Below, piece after piece: positions 1 through 12,123 of a stretch of 64,000 nt of DNA. The notes beneath the pieces were generated by a model. It did no database searches, had not been told where the DNA came from, and saw only the letters and a program-made list of their open reading frames with translations. How positions within the stretch are numbered: the first letter of the stretch is position 1; each line of letters opens with the position of its first letter. The stretch lies in NCBI GenBank assembly GCA_014905825.1, contig JACGCN010000022.1, positions 248,001 to 312,000 of the forward strand, written 5' to 3'. This DNA comes from Lyophyllum atratum (lineage: Eukaryota; Basidiomycota; Agaricomycetes; Agaricales; Lyophyllaceae). A program made the translations under genes and the position numbers.

Positions 1-1035
1 ATTTTTTTTGTTTCTTTTTATTGCTTTGCACCACCCACCGCTTCCGCATACACTACATGCTACCATATGCGCAAATCAACATATGCTCCAGGCCCTCCAA
101 TCGTCTTGTGCCCATGGTGGTTGTGTGCAGTAACAGCCGACCTGAATCAGCCTTGAACCTATGTCCTACTATGTCGTTCTGACTCATGGGGACTTCAGTT
201 AGTGCCGCGATTTTTTCGTATTGCTCTGCCTTCCATCCCGACCATCGTCACACTACTTCTTATGACCACGAACATGATTGTCAGAGTGTTTTTGCGAAGT
301 CTCCTCTGAATCTCAAGCAGACAATTTTCTCTCAGTCTCTGAGAGTGGTCGGCGCGACTCGAGAATGTAGACACAATTTTACTACCCCCTTCATGCTCAA
401 TTCTCTCTGACGCACCACCCTAGCGCCATCCTTCCCAACATAGATGCATATGTTAGTGTGTCTTCCTCAGACGGCGTATAAGCATGGGAGGCACGCCATG
501 CGAAGACTCGAGAGACGTCACGATACTTCAAACACTGACTAGAGCGCCGAAGATAATATTTTGAGCCTCTCTTCAACTCCCGCCTGCAGTACTTTCGCCA
601 TTTTCGGATTCGCGCGACCAGCTTCCTTGCTTCCTTACCTTTCCTTACCTGACACAGTCGAATCATTACAATGAATAAATAAACTGCGCTCACGCCTGCT
701 CTTACTGGCGCGCCTTTTTTTGGATAGACCCCTCCAAGGAGGAAAGCCCGGATATGCTGATACGAAAACCACTGAGGAGATGTTGTCAATGTAGAACTCG
801 TAGTGCGATTGAGGATGGGTCGGGTATCATTCAAAATGCCATGTGGTGGTTACGTAACCATTTCAGTGAGACTTGTTCACTTGTTCGTTGAACTTGTAGT
901 AAGTACTCCTCCGAAGCTTGATCCACTCTCTCTCGCTGTGAGAGCCCTCCGTCGCTCGAAGCTGACGAAAGGTAGCTATAATTTGCTTATTCTGTATGAG
1001 TTGTTCGTGACCATCAATTTCTAGTGGTTTTCACG
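1..1035. other. intergenic, no gene recognised
   Basis: This is about 1 kb upstream of the chromodomain-like gene. Short open frames occur on both strands (the longest at 397-834, minus) but lack an early ATG, splice structure or family similarity. It probably holds the promoter and 5' UTR of the gene at 1036 and the end of a neighbour outside the window. Confidence 0.5.
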
Positions 1036-4000
1036 ATGTCGGACGATGAAGCGAATTCACCGGCCACATACGAACGCGAAACGCAATCGCAATTTGTGCC
1101 GCGAGAGGACGACGAGGAGGTGCTGTGGGAGGTCATAGAAATTACTGCAGAGAAGCCCAAAGCCTACAAGGTCCGTTGGGCCGGCGTTGATCCCAAGACC
1201 AGCAAGCCATGGGCGCAGAGCTGGGTAGAGAAGCGCGACTGCACCGACGATCTGGTTTTGGAGTGGAAGCGGAAGCAGGCTCTAAAGAAGAAGAAAGAGG
1301 ACGAGAAGAAGGGTACGTCGCGTACATCCTATATATTGGAATATCCTCATGTTGATGCAGGGAATAAACGGTCTTCCACCAAGTCGCGTGCATCAGCCAT
1401 TTCGCGGTCTGCGGTCTCACGGGGATCCACAGTCTCTTCATCTACCACCACGAAACGCAGTGCCCAAAGAGAAAGTGGAAGTGCCACCACTGCCCGACTC
1501 AACAAAAGTAGGAAACGCACTCACAGTGTTGCCGTGGGCGATCATGACGGTGATGACCTACCGCCTCATGTCGAGCTTGCTGAGGACACGGCAACATTAT
1601 TACCTCTCCGGCCGAGCAAGAAACGAAAACTTGACGCGATCAGGAAACGCTCTCACACCACGGTCGCGGCTGCTTCCGACAGCGACGAACCGCCGCCCGC
1701 CTTAGCGCTGCCTGACGAGTTGATGCCGTCTCAGCCTCCAGGACCCATTGAGCAGCGGAAAGTCGACTTGACCGAAGAATTCAATGCCGAATCGAGTGTA
1801 GAACCGAGTAGCTCCAGGCTTCCGCCGCCGGGCAAGCGGAAGACGAAGGTTGTGTGGCAAGCGGACGAGGACGAGGACGAGGACCAGGTATCGCGAAATA
1901 CCAAGCTCATGTCGCGAGATCACTCACGGCCCGACAAAGGCAAAGGCAAGGCCTCTGACCAGGATGAGGATCAGCAGGGCGAGGTTGTACCTGTCTCCCT
2001 GCCGCCTGCGAAGCCCGCCCCTCCGAAATCCAAACAGAAGCCAAAAGCCAACTACCCGGCTGTCAAGCAGAGAATACCTCTGCCATCAAGTCCAGAACCG
2101 GAACCAGGATACGTGAAATACAAATCTGGGAAAGTCTCGACGCCTAGGAAAAGGCGACAGGCGTTATCGTCGGTCAATCGCTCTTCATCGTCAGACGACG
2201 TTGAAATTGGAAAACTGAACAGGATTCGGCCACCTACACGGTCGCCTACTCCGCCATCCCATTCCCCTGTTATCTCTCAAAATGGCATTGCGCAACTTCA
2301 AGCATTTGACGATGATATGATCGCGATCAGCGCTGCACCAGTTCTGCCTAAGCAGACAGAAAATGCGCAGGCTGGAAACTCCGCGCCTGCCGTGACCGTT
2401 ACGACGAAGGTGAAGCGGACGACAGTCGTTACGCGCCCGCCCAATGGCGCGAACAGCGTCAGCCCGGACTTATACCGCCAAGGCATCGTCCCAGAGACCG
2501 AGACAGAGTCGTCGCACAACACCCAATCGCAATCCCTACTAGAGTCTCAGTCTCAGTCGCAATCACAACCACAAGCACGGCCCCAGTTCCTTCCAGCATC
2601 CCCCTCTCCTCCACCCGTCCATGTGGACCACCAGAGGACAGCCGATCGGTCGACATCGTCCCCAGACCTTCCACCGCCCATACCACGACCGCGACCAATA
2701 ACAACGCATATACCTGTAATAGCACCACCCCATACACCCGGTCCCGTGCCTGAGCCTGAGCGACGGAAGCAGGAGATACCTCTTGAAACGCCGGCCTCTT
2801 CTATCCATCGAAAACTATCCCGCGTGCCTACCCTCGTAGTCCCCCAACCATCCGCCTCCGGGCAAACGCCTATGCGGTCTTCCTTGATTTCGAAGATGAA
2901 ACCACGCACGCCCGGGTCACACTCGCATGTCTCGATCTTCGGTGATGATATTCCCGGAGCGGATCTCGCGTTTCCCGGTCCTGGGCTTGATGTGCACATG
3001 GAAGTAGACGAGGAGGAGGAGCAAAATGCGGACATTGAAGATGATGAGGAGAAGGAGATCGAAGCCGGGGTTCGGAATGTCGAGGAGAACGGGGTCGTGG
3101 GAGGCAGGAGGAGGAGCAGGACGGGCTCGGGAGCGATGCGGCCGCTTCCTCAGCTGTCGCCCTCTACGTTTGCGCCGCACCTCCCTAGCGGTTCCAGTGC
3201 TGGCGGCGTAGAAAGAGGGGCAGCGATGGACTCGGATGAGGCAGAGGTGGAGGAACTTGTGAGCTCGGCCGAACAGATCGAGCAGTTTAGCTCACCCGTG
3301 AAGGTGGATGGGAAGGGGAGGGGGAACGTAGCAGTGAGCGTGAAGGTGGACGGGGCGGGGAGGACGTGGAAAACAGTGAGGAGGAATAAGCAAACGAGGT
3401 CGATGGCGAAGAGAAGAAGGCCAGATTTGGATGAAGATTTGGATACAGACAAAGACACAGACACAGATCAGTCAGTCACCGATCGCGATGAGGAGCGCGG
3501 GGAGGAGCTGGAGGACTTGGTACGGGTGCGTGGGGAGCAGCTTGCGGAGCTTAAGCGTGCAGAGGGGTTGAAGCGGAAGCATGAGTTCGCGGGTGATGTG
3601 GGTGAAGGGAGGAAACGGACGCTTACGGAGTTGTTGGGCAAGCGAGGAAGGCATATGCAAGACAAGGAGCGAGATTGGGAGAAGCGGAGGCTGCGGCAGG
3701 GGTTGGAGGCACCGAAGGTATGGAAGGAGAAGAGGAAGGAGAAGGAGAAGGAGAAAGAGCTGGAGCAGCGGGATGAGAAGGAGATAGAATTGGACGTGTT
3801 GATGCTGCGACAGGAGGAGGAAGAGTCGACGCAGGATCTGATGATGGACATTGAGATGAGGCCCATGGAGGAAGCGGAAGCGAACACGGAGTGGGGAGCT
3901 GAGGCTCATGTGCAGGTCAGTTTAAATTGAAGCTACTGGAGACGAATACTAAAGGATTCTGTAACTTTGTAGGCGCCAGAACCAGAGCCAGAGCCAGAGC

Positions 4001-5149
4001 CGGAGCTAGAATTGCAACCGCAGTCACAATCGTCATCTCAACCACAATCTCAACCACCACCACCGGCTGAGCCACATCTAACTCCAGCTCAGGTGGTCGA
4101 GGACCGGGAGGACCGTCCCCGCGCGAAATCGAAGTCAACTTCGATCGCTGGCCATTCTGATCAGCAACATCCTCCTGGGCACGCACATGTTCTCCCTGCC
4201 ACTCAGGCTGTGGTGCATACCGATGCTCCTGATATTGCTTTAACCCTGGCCCTGCTCAACGAGAAGTCTAAGGAGAACACCAAGTTGACCCAGGAGATCG
4301 AAGCACTGCGGAATGCACTTGCCGCAGCTACCGCTACGGCATCATCATCAGAACCAGAGCTCCAGCACGAGCTGGAGGAAGCGCGGACAAGCAGGGATGC
4401 GGCGCTGGCCTCGCTCGCGGAGAGCGAGAAGCGGGTGGCAGACCTTACGCAGGCCAAGCAGAATGCAGTGAAGGAAACGGACTTCTTCCGTGAGCAGTAC
4501 GCCAAGGCGTCTGGATTCGTCACGTCGGTGCGTGAAGAGAACAATGAGCTGGAGAAGCAGGCGCAGATTGCGAAGGACCAGGCGACGACTGGAGTGGAGA
4601 TGATCAAAGCGACGTTTACGGCGCGGGTGAAGACTCTAGAGGAGGACATCAAGGCCTGGCGGCAGATAGCAACGTTCATGATGGAGAAGGATGTACGGAC
4701 CAACGATGACATCCGGAGGAGGGCGGCGGAGGAGCCGGAGCTGCGGGCGCAGTGTGAGGCGTTGGAGGAAGAGAACCAACTCATGAAGGCGGCTCTACAT
4801 AGCTTGCAAGACGATTTGCAAGATCGTGAGATGCAAGCGAAGAACTTGGAGCTAGATGCGGGCCGGTGGAAGAGGGAGATCAGTAGACTGAACCTGGAGC
4901 TAAGCGAAGTCAAGGCCAGGCTAGAGACGCTGAGCAGGAACGAGGAGGATATGGCGGCGAAGGGGGCTGACATGGTGTATAGATGTCAGTGGAGGCCTGA
5001 AGGAAGCAACGAGGCCTGCGACGGGCTATTCTTGAATATCGAGGTTTGTTTTTCTGTCTTCTTGCCTATGCGCTAGTCTCTAACAGTTCTGTTTCTGTCC
5101 ACAGGAGCTCCAAGCTCACTTATATACTGGAGGCCATCTGCGTGCATGA
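1036..5149 (+). CDS. chromodomain-like protein with C-terminal C2H2 zinc finger
   Basis: About 1,315 residues in four exons; introns at 1313-1360, 3916-3972 and 5044-5104, all GT-AG and all keeping frame. Residues about 20-75 resemble a chromodomain: a short beta-rich stretch containing YKVRWAGVDP, then a W-rich turn (SWVEKRD) and a helix. The middle is long, acidic, Pro/Ser-rich and basic-patched, typical of disordered chromatin proteins. The last third is a heptad-like coiled coil. The final exon completes one C2H2 finger (C-x10-C, then H-x5-H ending GGHLRA). The role is inferred to be nuclear, a chromatin reader or scaffold; the ligand is unknown. The ATG at 1036 is chosen because it opens the acidic N-terminus directly; no upstream ATG lies in frame. 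Confidence 0.8.
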
Positions 5150-5785
5150 TTTATTATTTTCCTTTCGACTGTATTTTGTATGGACGGCTTTGCTAGGATC
5201 AATGTACCTCTTGGATATCGGGGCACATGGAATGTACTGTAACGTCCTGGGTTGCGGGAGAATGAAGAGGGGCAGGAGAGCTTGAACGCTCGCCGGTGCA
5301 CGAACAGGCTTGTTGTATTACGGCCAATCGTAAAGCTGGTTCTGTGTGAAGTTGTTTCAAATATAGGTAGCAACCGACCCTAGGCCTTCAGGCCTACTAC
5401 GGTCCATACAGAAACGCAAGTAGACTTGGATTGACAGGCCCACTCAGAACCAACGAGATCAAATTAAAAACATGCCGGCTTGGCTGAACTTCGGTGAGAA
5501 TGGCAGAAGGAGCCCTTTGACAAGCATAGCGGTACTTGGGTGTGTACGGGGTAGCCGGTTCATTGAAAACATGGCGTAGTGACTGTACTCCGGGAGCAGT
5601 AAATCAAAATAAATTGTTTGAGTTGGCCGTGTGGCAGTGAATCTGATCAGGGACTTTTTGTCACGGTCACCCAAGTCACACCGTGAAAGTGACAACTCAT
5701 TTAAATGGCTTCAGGTTGGAACGCCCCTGGGTAACTTCATTTCCAAACATCGCACACCGTCACCCGCATTCTCCAGCAGCCAACA
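5150..5785. other. intergenic, no gene recognised
   Basis: 3' flank of the chromodomain-like gene and promoter region of the F-box gene that starts at 5786. Short open frames on either strand show no splice structure or similarity. Confidence 0.5.
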
Positions 5786-8700
5786 ATGGTTGCGACTCGA
5801 CGACAGTCTGGAAAGCTGGCGCAACCTGTAGAGAGCTCTGCGCCCCAGGGAGAGGACTCTGATGTGATGGACAGCGACTCGGAGGATGAACTAGAATACG
5901 ACGAAGACGAAGACGTGTCGGAAGGCGAGGGTAGTGATTGGGATAATAAAACATCTCGTCAGTAGTGGTCTACCTTCTCATTTCTCTGTGAAACACAATC
6001 TAAATCTACCCAGGTGACTTGAACGGAAAGGCGCCAGGGAAACGTGCAAAACTCGCAGGTAGCCCCAGTCCCAGAAAACAACTTGAACAGCCCAAAATTA
6101 GACGAGGCCATAAATCCCTCAGTCTTCTCCCGACAATGCCACTGGACATATTGTTTGAGGTGTGCAGCTACTATCACGGCTTCATTACCCCTGTTTACAT
6201 TGCTCAGATCCTTGGTCGGACGTCTCCCAAAGACCTAATTGCGCTTACTCGAACGAATAAGACCCTTCGCGCTACTTTAATGACGCGCAACGCCACCACT
6301 GTTTGGAAGTCTGCTCGTGATAATATTGGATGCCCAGAGTGCCCCTCTGATTTTTCGGAACCAAAATGGGCAGTACTGATGTTTGGATCTAACTGCGAGG
6401 TATACCTCTTGCCACTGCTTAATACGCCGTAGTTGACGGTAATACCTCCCTCATAGAGTTGTGGGACGAAGAACGTGTTCAAAGCGGACTTCGGTATTCG
6501 CCGTCGCGTCTGTATACCGTGTAAAAAGAATAAGTGCGTCGCTTTGCATCTTTCTAGCCAATCATGATAATAACGATGGAACATGTCTAGTCTCGTTGTG
6601 GCTTCGAGGTTTTCCACCGTATTCCCCAGCTACGACGATAGTGTACTCACTTTCATCCCATATACGAACGGTAACATCACACCCCTTATTGATTCATCGC
6701 ATCTACCTGATCATGTATGTCGACCAGTGGGAGGATGGGCTCATGGCCGTGGCTCGGGTAGCAAGTTTTACTGGAAGTCTGACGTCCATGAGACCGCCAC
6801 CAAATTGGCAAAGCTCAAAGAAAACGTTCGCAATAAACTTCAGGGAGCGAAGCAAAAGCTCAATGAGTTTCAGTTGGAGAGAATGAACTTGGTAGATGAG
6901 GTTGTCGAGGTGAATGACTATCAATCTTCTCATTCCATACGAGAACCAACGAATTGCCCCAGAATGTTGAGATGCTCTACAGCTGGGTCCCGTCGGATGG
7001 CGCAGAAGACAAGAAAGAGTTACGATATAACGCGTACGGTGTTACTTTTTCTATCCGTATCTGTGTTGAATAACGTGGCTACATTAGAATCATCGCGAAA
7101 TTCCAGGCGTTAGGATATCTCGAAGACGATATCCGTACCGGCATCTTCCCACAAAGGGAATGTCATTTGAACGCACTGCTCACTGACAGAAGTACGTGTA
7201 GGACCCACACCTTCTCCTTCCTCCATACTTATGGTATTTGAAGTCTGGAAACGCATCCAACCCATTCTGGAACCCCGTGTACTCGAATGCCAAAAGTCGC
7301 GCATTGCCCTCGCGCGTGAGGTGCTTCTCGGGCAACGGACAGAAATAGCGGACACAGCGTACAAGACTTATCTCAAGACACTGGTCCCGTACCAATGGCT
7401 ATACCACCCGACGGCGGACACGATCTGTGGATTTTCCCCTTTTGATCAGGTCATCAACAGTCCAGATAACGTCACTGTCAGCGAAGCAAGTTTTCAAGAG
7501 GCCATCTCTATGCTTCCAGGATTGATATCGACTTGGTCTGAGGAAAGGAAGGCGACTTTGAAGGCGCAGATGTACGTCTTTCAGTACTTACAGCTATCAG
7601 AACCTAAAGCTTGACTTCGATCTGCATTAGTCCGTCGGGATCCAGTACAACCCAGACCATCATTGACATTATGGACCTGGCGACCACAGTTTTCGAATGC
7701 GAATCTGGTTCAAGATGCGTGGCGAATGTTTCGGCTTGGGGATCCAGTCACGTCGGCTCTCGATCTAGATGGGGTGATGGCCGCCGCGCTCTACATGGAT
7801 GGGGTGATGCCAGTAGGCATCACTGCAAATCCTATGGCTACGCTTCTTACAATCCTCCATCGAAAAAGCTCACTTTCTCTACGGAGGGGTCAATGGTCGT
7901 TAAGAGTCTTATATCGCTCGCTGGGCTCGATGCTACGCGTGCCACACCAGCAGATATGGACCAACGCGACCTACGCTTCTTCTGTTCTAGCTGTCCACCG
8001 AAGAGATCCATGAGCCAGAAAGACAAGTACACTCGGTCTGTTTATACATGGCGCGCCGCGGTAGATATCTCCTCTCATTTCTCTGTGTTTGTGTGTTCAT
8101 GTGCTTATGTGGTCTATAGGTTGACCATACAATGATGGCTTACTCCCAGGCGGACAAACCAACATGGCAGGTACTAACAGCTGAACAAGCTGTCATCGTC
8201 AAGCTATCAGAAACACCTGATCCCGTGCAGGACGAGAAGTGTTGGACTTGCAATCATTGCCCTCTTCATTTCAGCGACTTGCAAAGCCGAAATGTCATCT
8301 TAGAACATCTCAAACAAAGGTATGTTTTGCCTCAATCCTAGGTGAAGTGTTTTGACAGGTGTTATTTTAGCCATGATAAAGTGGACTGCATAGAGCCGCG
8401 GGACCTCTTTTACTTCCCAGACAAGCGGCATTCTAAAATTCCCATCCCTCACATTGAAGTTCCGGCTCCCCTGCCTCCGCCGAAAGTTCCAACGGTGTCA
8501 GAAGTGGTACGCTGTATGCGCTGCATGCCGCCTCACAATCGTCGCGAGTTCCAACCGAATGGGGTGCTAGCACATCTGCGCGATAAGTACGTCATCGCGG
8601 CTTTTACAGTACGGGCGACCTTGGCATCTGACTCCGGGATCATAGGCATAAAATCAATAACCCTCAAGCGGGTGCGGACTGGGTTGTGGTCAAGCGCTGA

Positions 8701-8832
8701 TTCGTCAGGATGGAAGCGATATTATTCTTGGGTCCCTACCACCTTGCTGGTAGATGTATAGAGAAAAGACGTAATCCGATGCATATATTACCTAATTTTG
8801 AATCTATTTGACTCCCTTAGCACCGTCCTATA
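5786..8832 (+). CDS. F-box protein with Cys-rich zinc modules (forward paralog)
   Basis: Multi-exon gene. The N-terminus reads MVATRRQSGKLAQ, then an acidic D/E-rich stretch. The F-box begins LSLLPTMPLDILFE, is split by an intron at about 6161-6208 and resumes ILGRTSPKDLIALTR. It is followed by a W-K-S-A-R segment, a CPECP motif, and a block FGIRRRVCIPCKK. A coiled coil (KLNEFQLERMNLVDEV) lies mid-protein. The C-terminus carries CWTCNHC ... EHLK ... HDKVDC and then a second, similar C-x2-C ... AHLRD module absent from the paralog at 12124-14800. Known for the family: F-box proteins bind Skp1 and recruit substrates to SCF ubiquitin ligases. The end is uncertain: with a 235-base last intron (8586-8820) the stop is at 8832; without it, at 8761. 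Ligand and substrate are unknown. Confidence 0.75.
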
Positions 8833-9252
8833 GCGAGAGGAAACGAAAACAAATGGATACGATGAGGCGCCATGGCAACAACCATATGAAAGCAGCGAAC
8901 TTGTCATTGGCGAGACTCTACGAGCATTACAGACGAGGTATTACCTTGAGTTATCTAATTTCAAGCTGCAAAGAGGCGGGATCAGGAAGACTGTGGCGGA
9001 CTGAGCTATAGAGGATCGTGGAAGAGCACGAACTGCAAGTTTGCAACGACGAATCCGCCCATTAACGTCAACAGGGGCAAACATCCAAAAGCGATAGCGG
9101 GGTATCGGCCCGGCCACTCCTTCAACATCAACGCTCGACTGGCAACGGACACTCTACTTGGCTGGCTGCAGCCGTCTATTGTACAACTTCAACGCTAAGC
9201 GCCAAAAGACAACAGCCCCTTACTTCTACAGCTTGTTCAAGAAGTCTCCTCC
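8833..9252. other. intergenic, no gene recognised
   Basis: About 420 bases between the F-box gene and the KRE9-like gene. No gene or repeat is seen; it probably contains the terminator of one and the promoter of the other. Confidence 0.5.
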
Positions 9253-10099
9253 ATGTTCCTGCGAATCTTCAAGTTGGTCCTTACCGCGCTCGTAATGGGG
9301 AACCTGCGAATGAACGCCGCGCTTGGTTCGGTCTGGCCGACCCAGCCTATCGCCAAGACGAAATTCTCTTCTGGGCAGCTTGCTTTAGTCACTTGGCGTG
9401 AAGACTGGCGTACACCGCATCTCGGCCATACAGGGCACATGAGGATCGACCTTCACGGCAACTCTGTGAGTCCACGCTCGGCTAGGCGATCTATGTAGAT
9501 CGCTGTATGGATGGTTGGCGCTCCATGGCTGCTCTTTTGCTTAGCGCTCATCTCTCGGGATTGCTTTATGTACGTTATGGACGTTATTGACCCTTTTCCG
9601 CGTCAATTAGAAATATATCGCCACGCTCGCGAAATATGTAGCTCCGACCGCCTGTTCTCACTCTGTCTTCATTCCTCCTGGTTTAGAAAACGACTCGCAC
9701 TAGTGAGCTCTTGCACTTCGACATATTTAGCGATTGAAAAACTTACGCAACCCCCGATCTAGCACGCTGCGTTTCATCACGACCGACCCGCTTTTGACCA
9801 TCTACACCGCCAACTTTACGATCATCACCGAGAGTTATCTTTTCCCCACGCGTCCCGCCATATTGAACACCACCTCACCATCGTCCACCTCGATGCACTC
9901 CTTCGATCCTGCAGCAGTTCCTACCATGCATACAAACCCGATGGGTGCCCACCCCGACGGTCCTTCCAAAAACTCAGGGAGCCCAGGTGCCAGTTCTGGA
10001 AAGAGAAATGCGAGCGCGAAAGTCAACTTGGAGACGATACGCTTCCGCCTGCTCGCTGTTCTTTGGCCTGCGCTCGTTGGCATCTCGATTGCGCTTTAG
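9253..10099 (+). CDS. KRE9/KNH1-like Ser-rich GPI-anchored surface protein
   Basis: Three exons (9253-9465, 9611-9702, 9763-10099) sum to 642 bases, 213 residues. A hydrophobic signal peptide (MFLRIFKLVLTALVMG) is followed by the module seen in yeast Kre9/Knh1 and many basidiomycete Ser/Thr-rich GPI proteins: PTQPIAKTKFSSGQLALVTW, then YIATLAKYVAP, then YTLRF and YTANFTI. After it come a Ser/Pro/Gly linker and a hydrophobic tail (RLLAVLWPALVGISIAL), which fits a GPI-attachment signal. Expected at the cell surface or wall; Kre9 relatives affect beta-1,6-glucan, but a direct role here is inference. The exons are short and in different frames, so the gene is easy to miss. The first intron (145 bases) is longer than its neighbours. 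Confidence 0.75.
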
Positions 10100-10574
10100 A
10101 CTTTCCTGCCAAGCGATCGCACTTCCAGATTATTGTATTTATATTTTCATCACGCCGCCTGTATATTTCATTCCACAGCACACATACCCTAACCTCATAG
10201 CCTCTTTTTTGGAACGACTCCGCCGACCTTTAGATACAACAGACGCTTCTGTATTTCGACACCTAGAAACTGTACCACAACCTTTCAATTACACGGCTCA
10301 ATATTGACTATTCTTCAACGCACTTCTTGACCGCCGATCAGCTTCCCCGGCACCGCTCGCATTCTTAGGTGGTTTTACACTCGCCTCTTTACAGGAGGAT
10401 CCTAGGTTATAGCAGCGCCACATTCTGACTGGACCAAGACAAAGCTACGACAAAGGCTAGACATGAGGCCCCTTTCAGAAATGCATCCGACTCAAGCTCT
10501 CCGCTCTCACCCTATCCTATATCTCCCATATTCTAACATACCCCCTCCCTGTACTTACACCCTCTAGCACTGCA
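10100..10574. promoter_or_regulatory. putative promoter region of the quinone reductase gene
   Basis: About 475 bases, pyrimidine-rich toward the start codon (CTCTCC, CACCCTATCC, CCCCCTCCC near 10500-10560), as is common in basidiomycete promoters. No specific operator can be assigned. Confidence 0.35.
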
Positions 10575-11413
10575 ATGGCCCCTCCCAGAGTCGCTATCGT
10601 CATTTATTCCCTGTACGGCCACATAGCCCGGAGTATGTCCTCCTTTTCCGCGCCCTTAAACTCACTCATAATTCTTTACTGCAGTGGCTGAGGCTGTCAA
10701 GGCTGGTGTTGAGGAAGCTGGTGGAACTGCGACCATCTTCCAGTACGTTCTCCGAGTTCTCCCTTCCAGGCCGCATCATTGCTCATCCACGCGAAAGGGT
10801 CGCTGAGACTCTTTCCCAGGAGATTCTGACCAAGATGAAGGCTCCCCCAAAAGCCGATTATCCTATCGCCACCCTCGACGTGTTTCCAAAATACGACGCT
10901 TACCTCTTCGGTATCCCGACCCGCTACGGCATGATGCCCGCGCAGTGGAAGGTACGTTGTGCACTTCATATACCGAGTATGTGGGAGACATGTCTGAAAC
11001 AGTCTTGAAAGACATTCTGGGATTCCACCGGCAAATTTTGGGTTAACGGCACCCTCTATGGAAAGTACGCCTCGATCTTCGTCTCCACCGCTGGCCCAGG
11101 CGGGGGCCAGGAGACTACGGCTCTCACTACCATGTCAACCCTCGCTCACCACGGCATGATCTACGTTCCTCTTGGTTATGCGCATAGCTTCGACCAGATT
11201 TCCAACTTGGAGCAAGTTCACGGTGGTACGTACTAAATCCACCGACTTGATCTCATATATATGACACCTCGTACAGGGTCTGGATGGGGTGCGGGTTGCT
11301 TTGCCAGTGGCGACGGCAGCCGCAAGCCTAGCGAACTTGAGCTGGAGATCGCGAACATCCAAGGCAAGACTTTTTGGAACACCGTTTCCAAAGTCAGTTT
11401 CCCTGAGTCTTGA
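10575..11413 (+). CDS. wrbA: NAD(P)H:quinone oxidoreductase, WrbA/flavodoxin type
   Basis: Five exons (introns 10633-10684, 10743-10797, 10952-11011, 11226-11276) give 206 residues, the usual size of the family. The start [16 protein letters not shown] carries the FMN phosphate loop of the flavodoxin fold. [12 protein letters not shown] and the [12 protein letters not shown] segment are the conserved FMN/quinone-site motifs of WrbA and fungal 1,4-benzoquinone reductases. The C-terminus ([13 protein letters not shown]) is also typical. It reduces quinones to hydroquinones by two electrons in the cytosol, protecting against semiquinones; in wood-decay fungi such enzymes are linked to lignin-derived quinones and Fenton chemistry. 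All exons are intact. It sits between the two paralogous F-box genes. Confidence 0.93.
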
Positions 11414-12123
11414 GCGGGATGCTGTAAACACACACATAGCAAGACAATGTAAAGCGTCTATAAAGACTAGTGCTGTTTCTGTCGTTGATATTCCAGTGCT
11501 CTTGGATGTTCTGCCGGTGGGATGGCCATAGTCCCTCCACAACACGCCTTGCACTTTGCGATCTCCGAGGCCGAGTCCTTGGACCACAGGTAAGGATAGG
11601 CCGGTCTTAAGAAGGCGCGACACGCCTTCGTTGCCGGTACCAGATCACCGCCTTAGTCAAACGGTAGTATCACGCAGATCATATTCAGGATGTCTAGCAC
11701 CGAGTTGATTGTGAACCGCAATGGACGGCTTCACATATGGGGCCGATTATTCTTAGGCCTCCAGTTCGAGTTGTTCATGCGAAGTATTGCGATTTGGCAG
11801 TGGTAACTGAATACATCACGTAGGCTTAATGCTACTTCATTCTACGTGATGGTCCATACTACGAAGTTATTTGAGACGATGCGACTGAAAATGCGTCATC
11901 ATACGAGCATCAACTTGGACCAAAATGAGATGGGGCGACTCCGTTGGTACCGCATAACAGAACTTGGGTATCAAGAATCAAAGACAGCACATAATTGATA
12001 TCGCTAGTGGTTCAAAGTCCCGTCTGTGTCCTAGTGGAATTGTTGACTTTATGTCTTTGAGTCAGGATACCGAAGTTCGACAATCAGATGCGCGGCGAGC
12101 TACTCACTTATCTCACACAGCCC
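11414..12123. other. intergenic, convergent 3' ends
   Basis: About 710 bases between the 3' ends of the quinone reductase (+) and the F-box paralog (-). The open frame at 11135-11623 (minus) overlaps reductase exons and is taken as a shadow. No gene seen. Confidence 0.5.

Noticed and set aside
397..834. 145-codon minus-strand frame near the left edge
   Set aside because: No ATG near its 5' end, no splice partners and no similarity; composition not convincing.
11135..11623. 162-codon minus-strand frame
   Set aside because: It lies opposite the well-supported quinone reductase exons, so it is a shadow.
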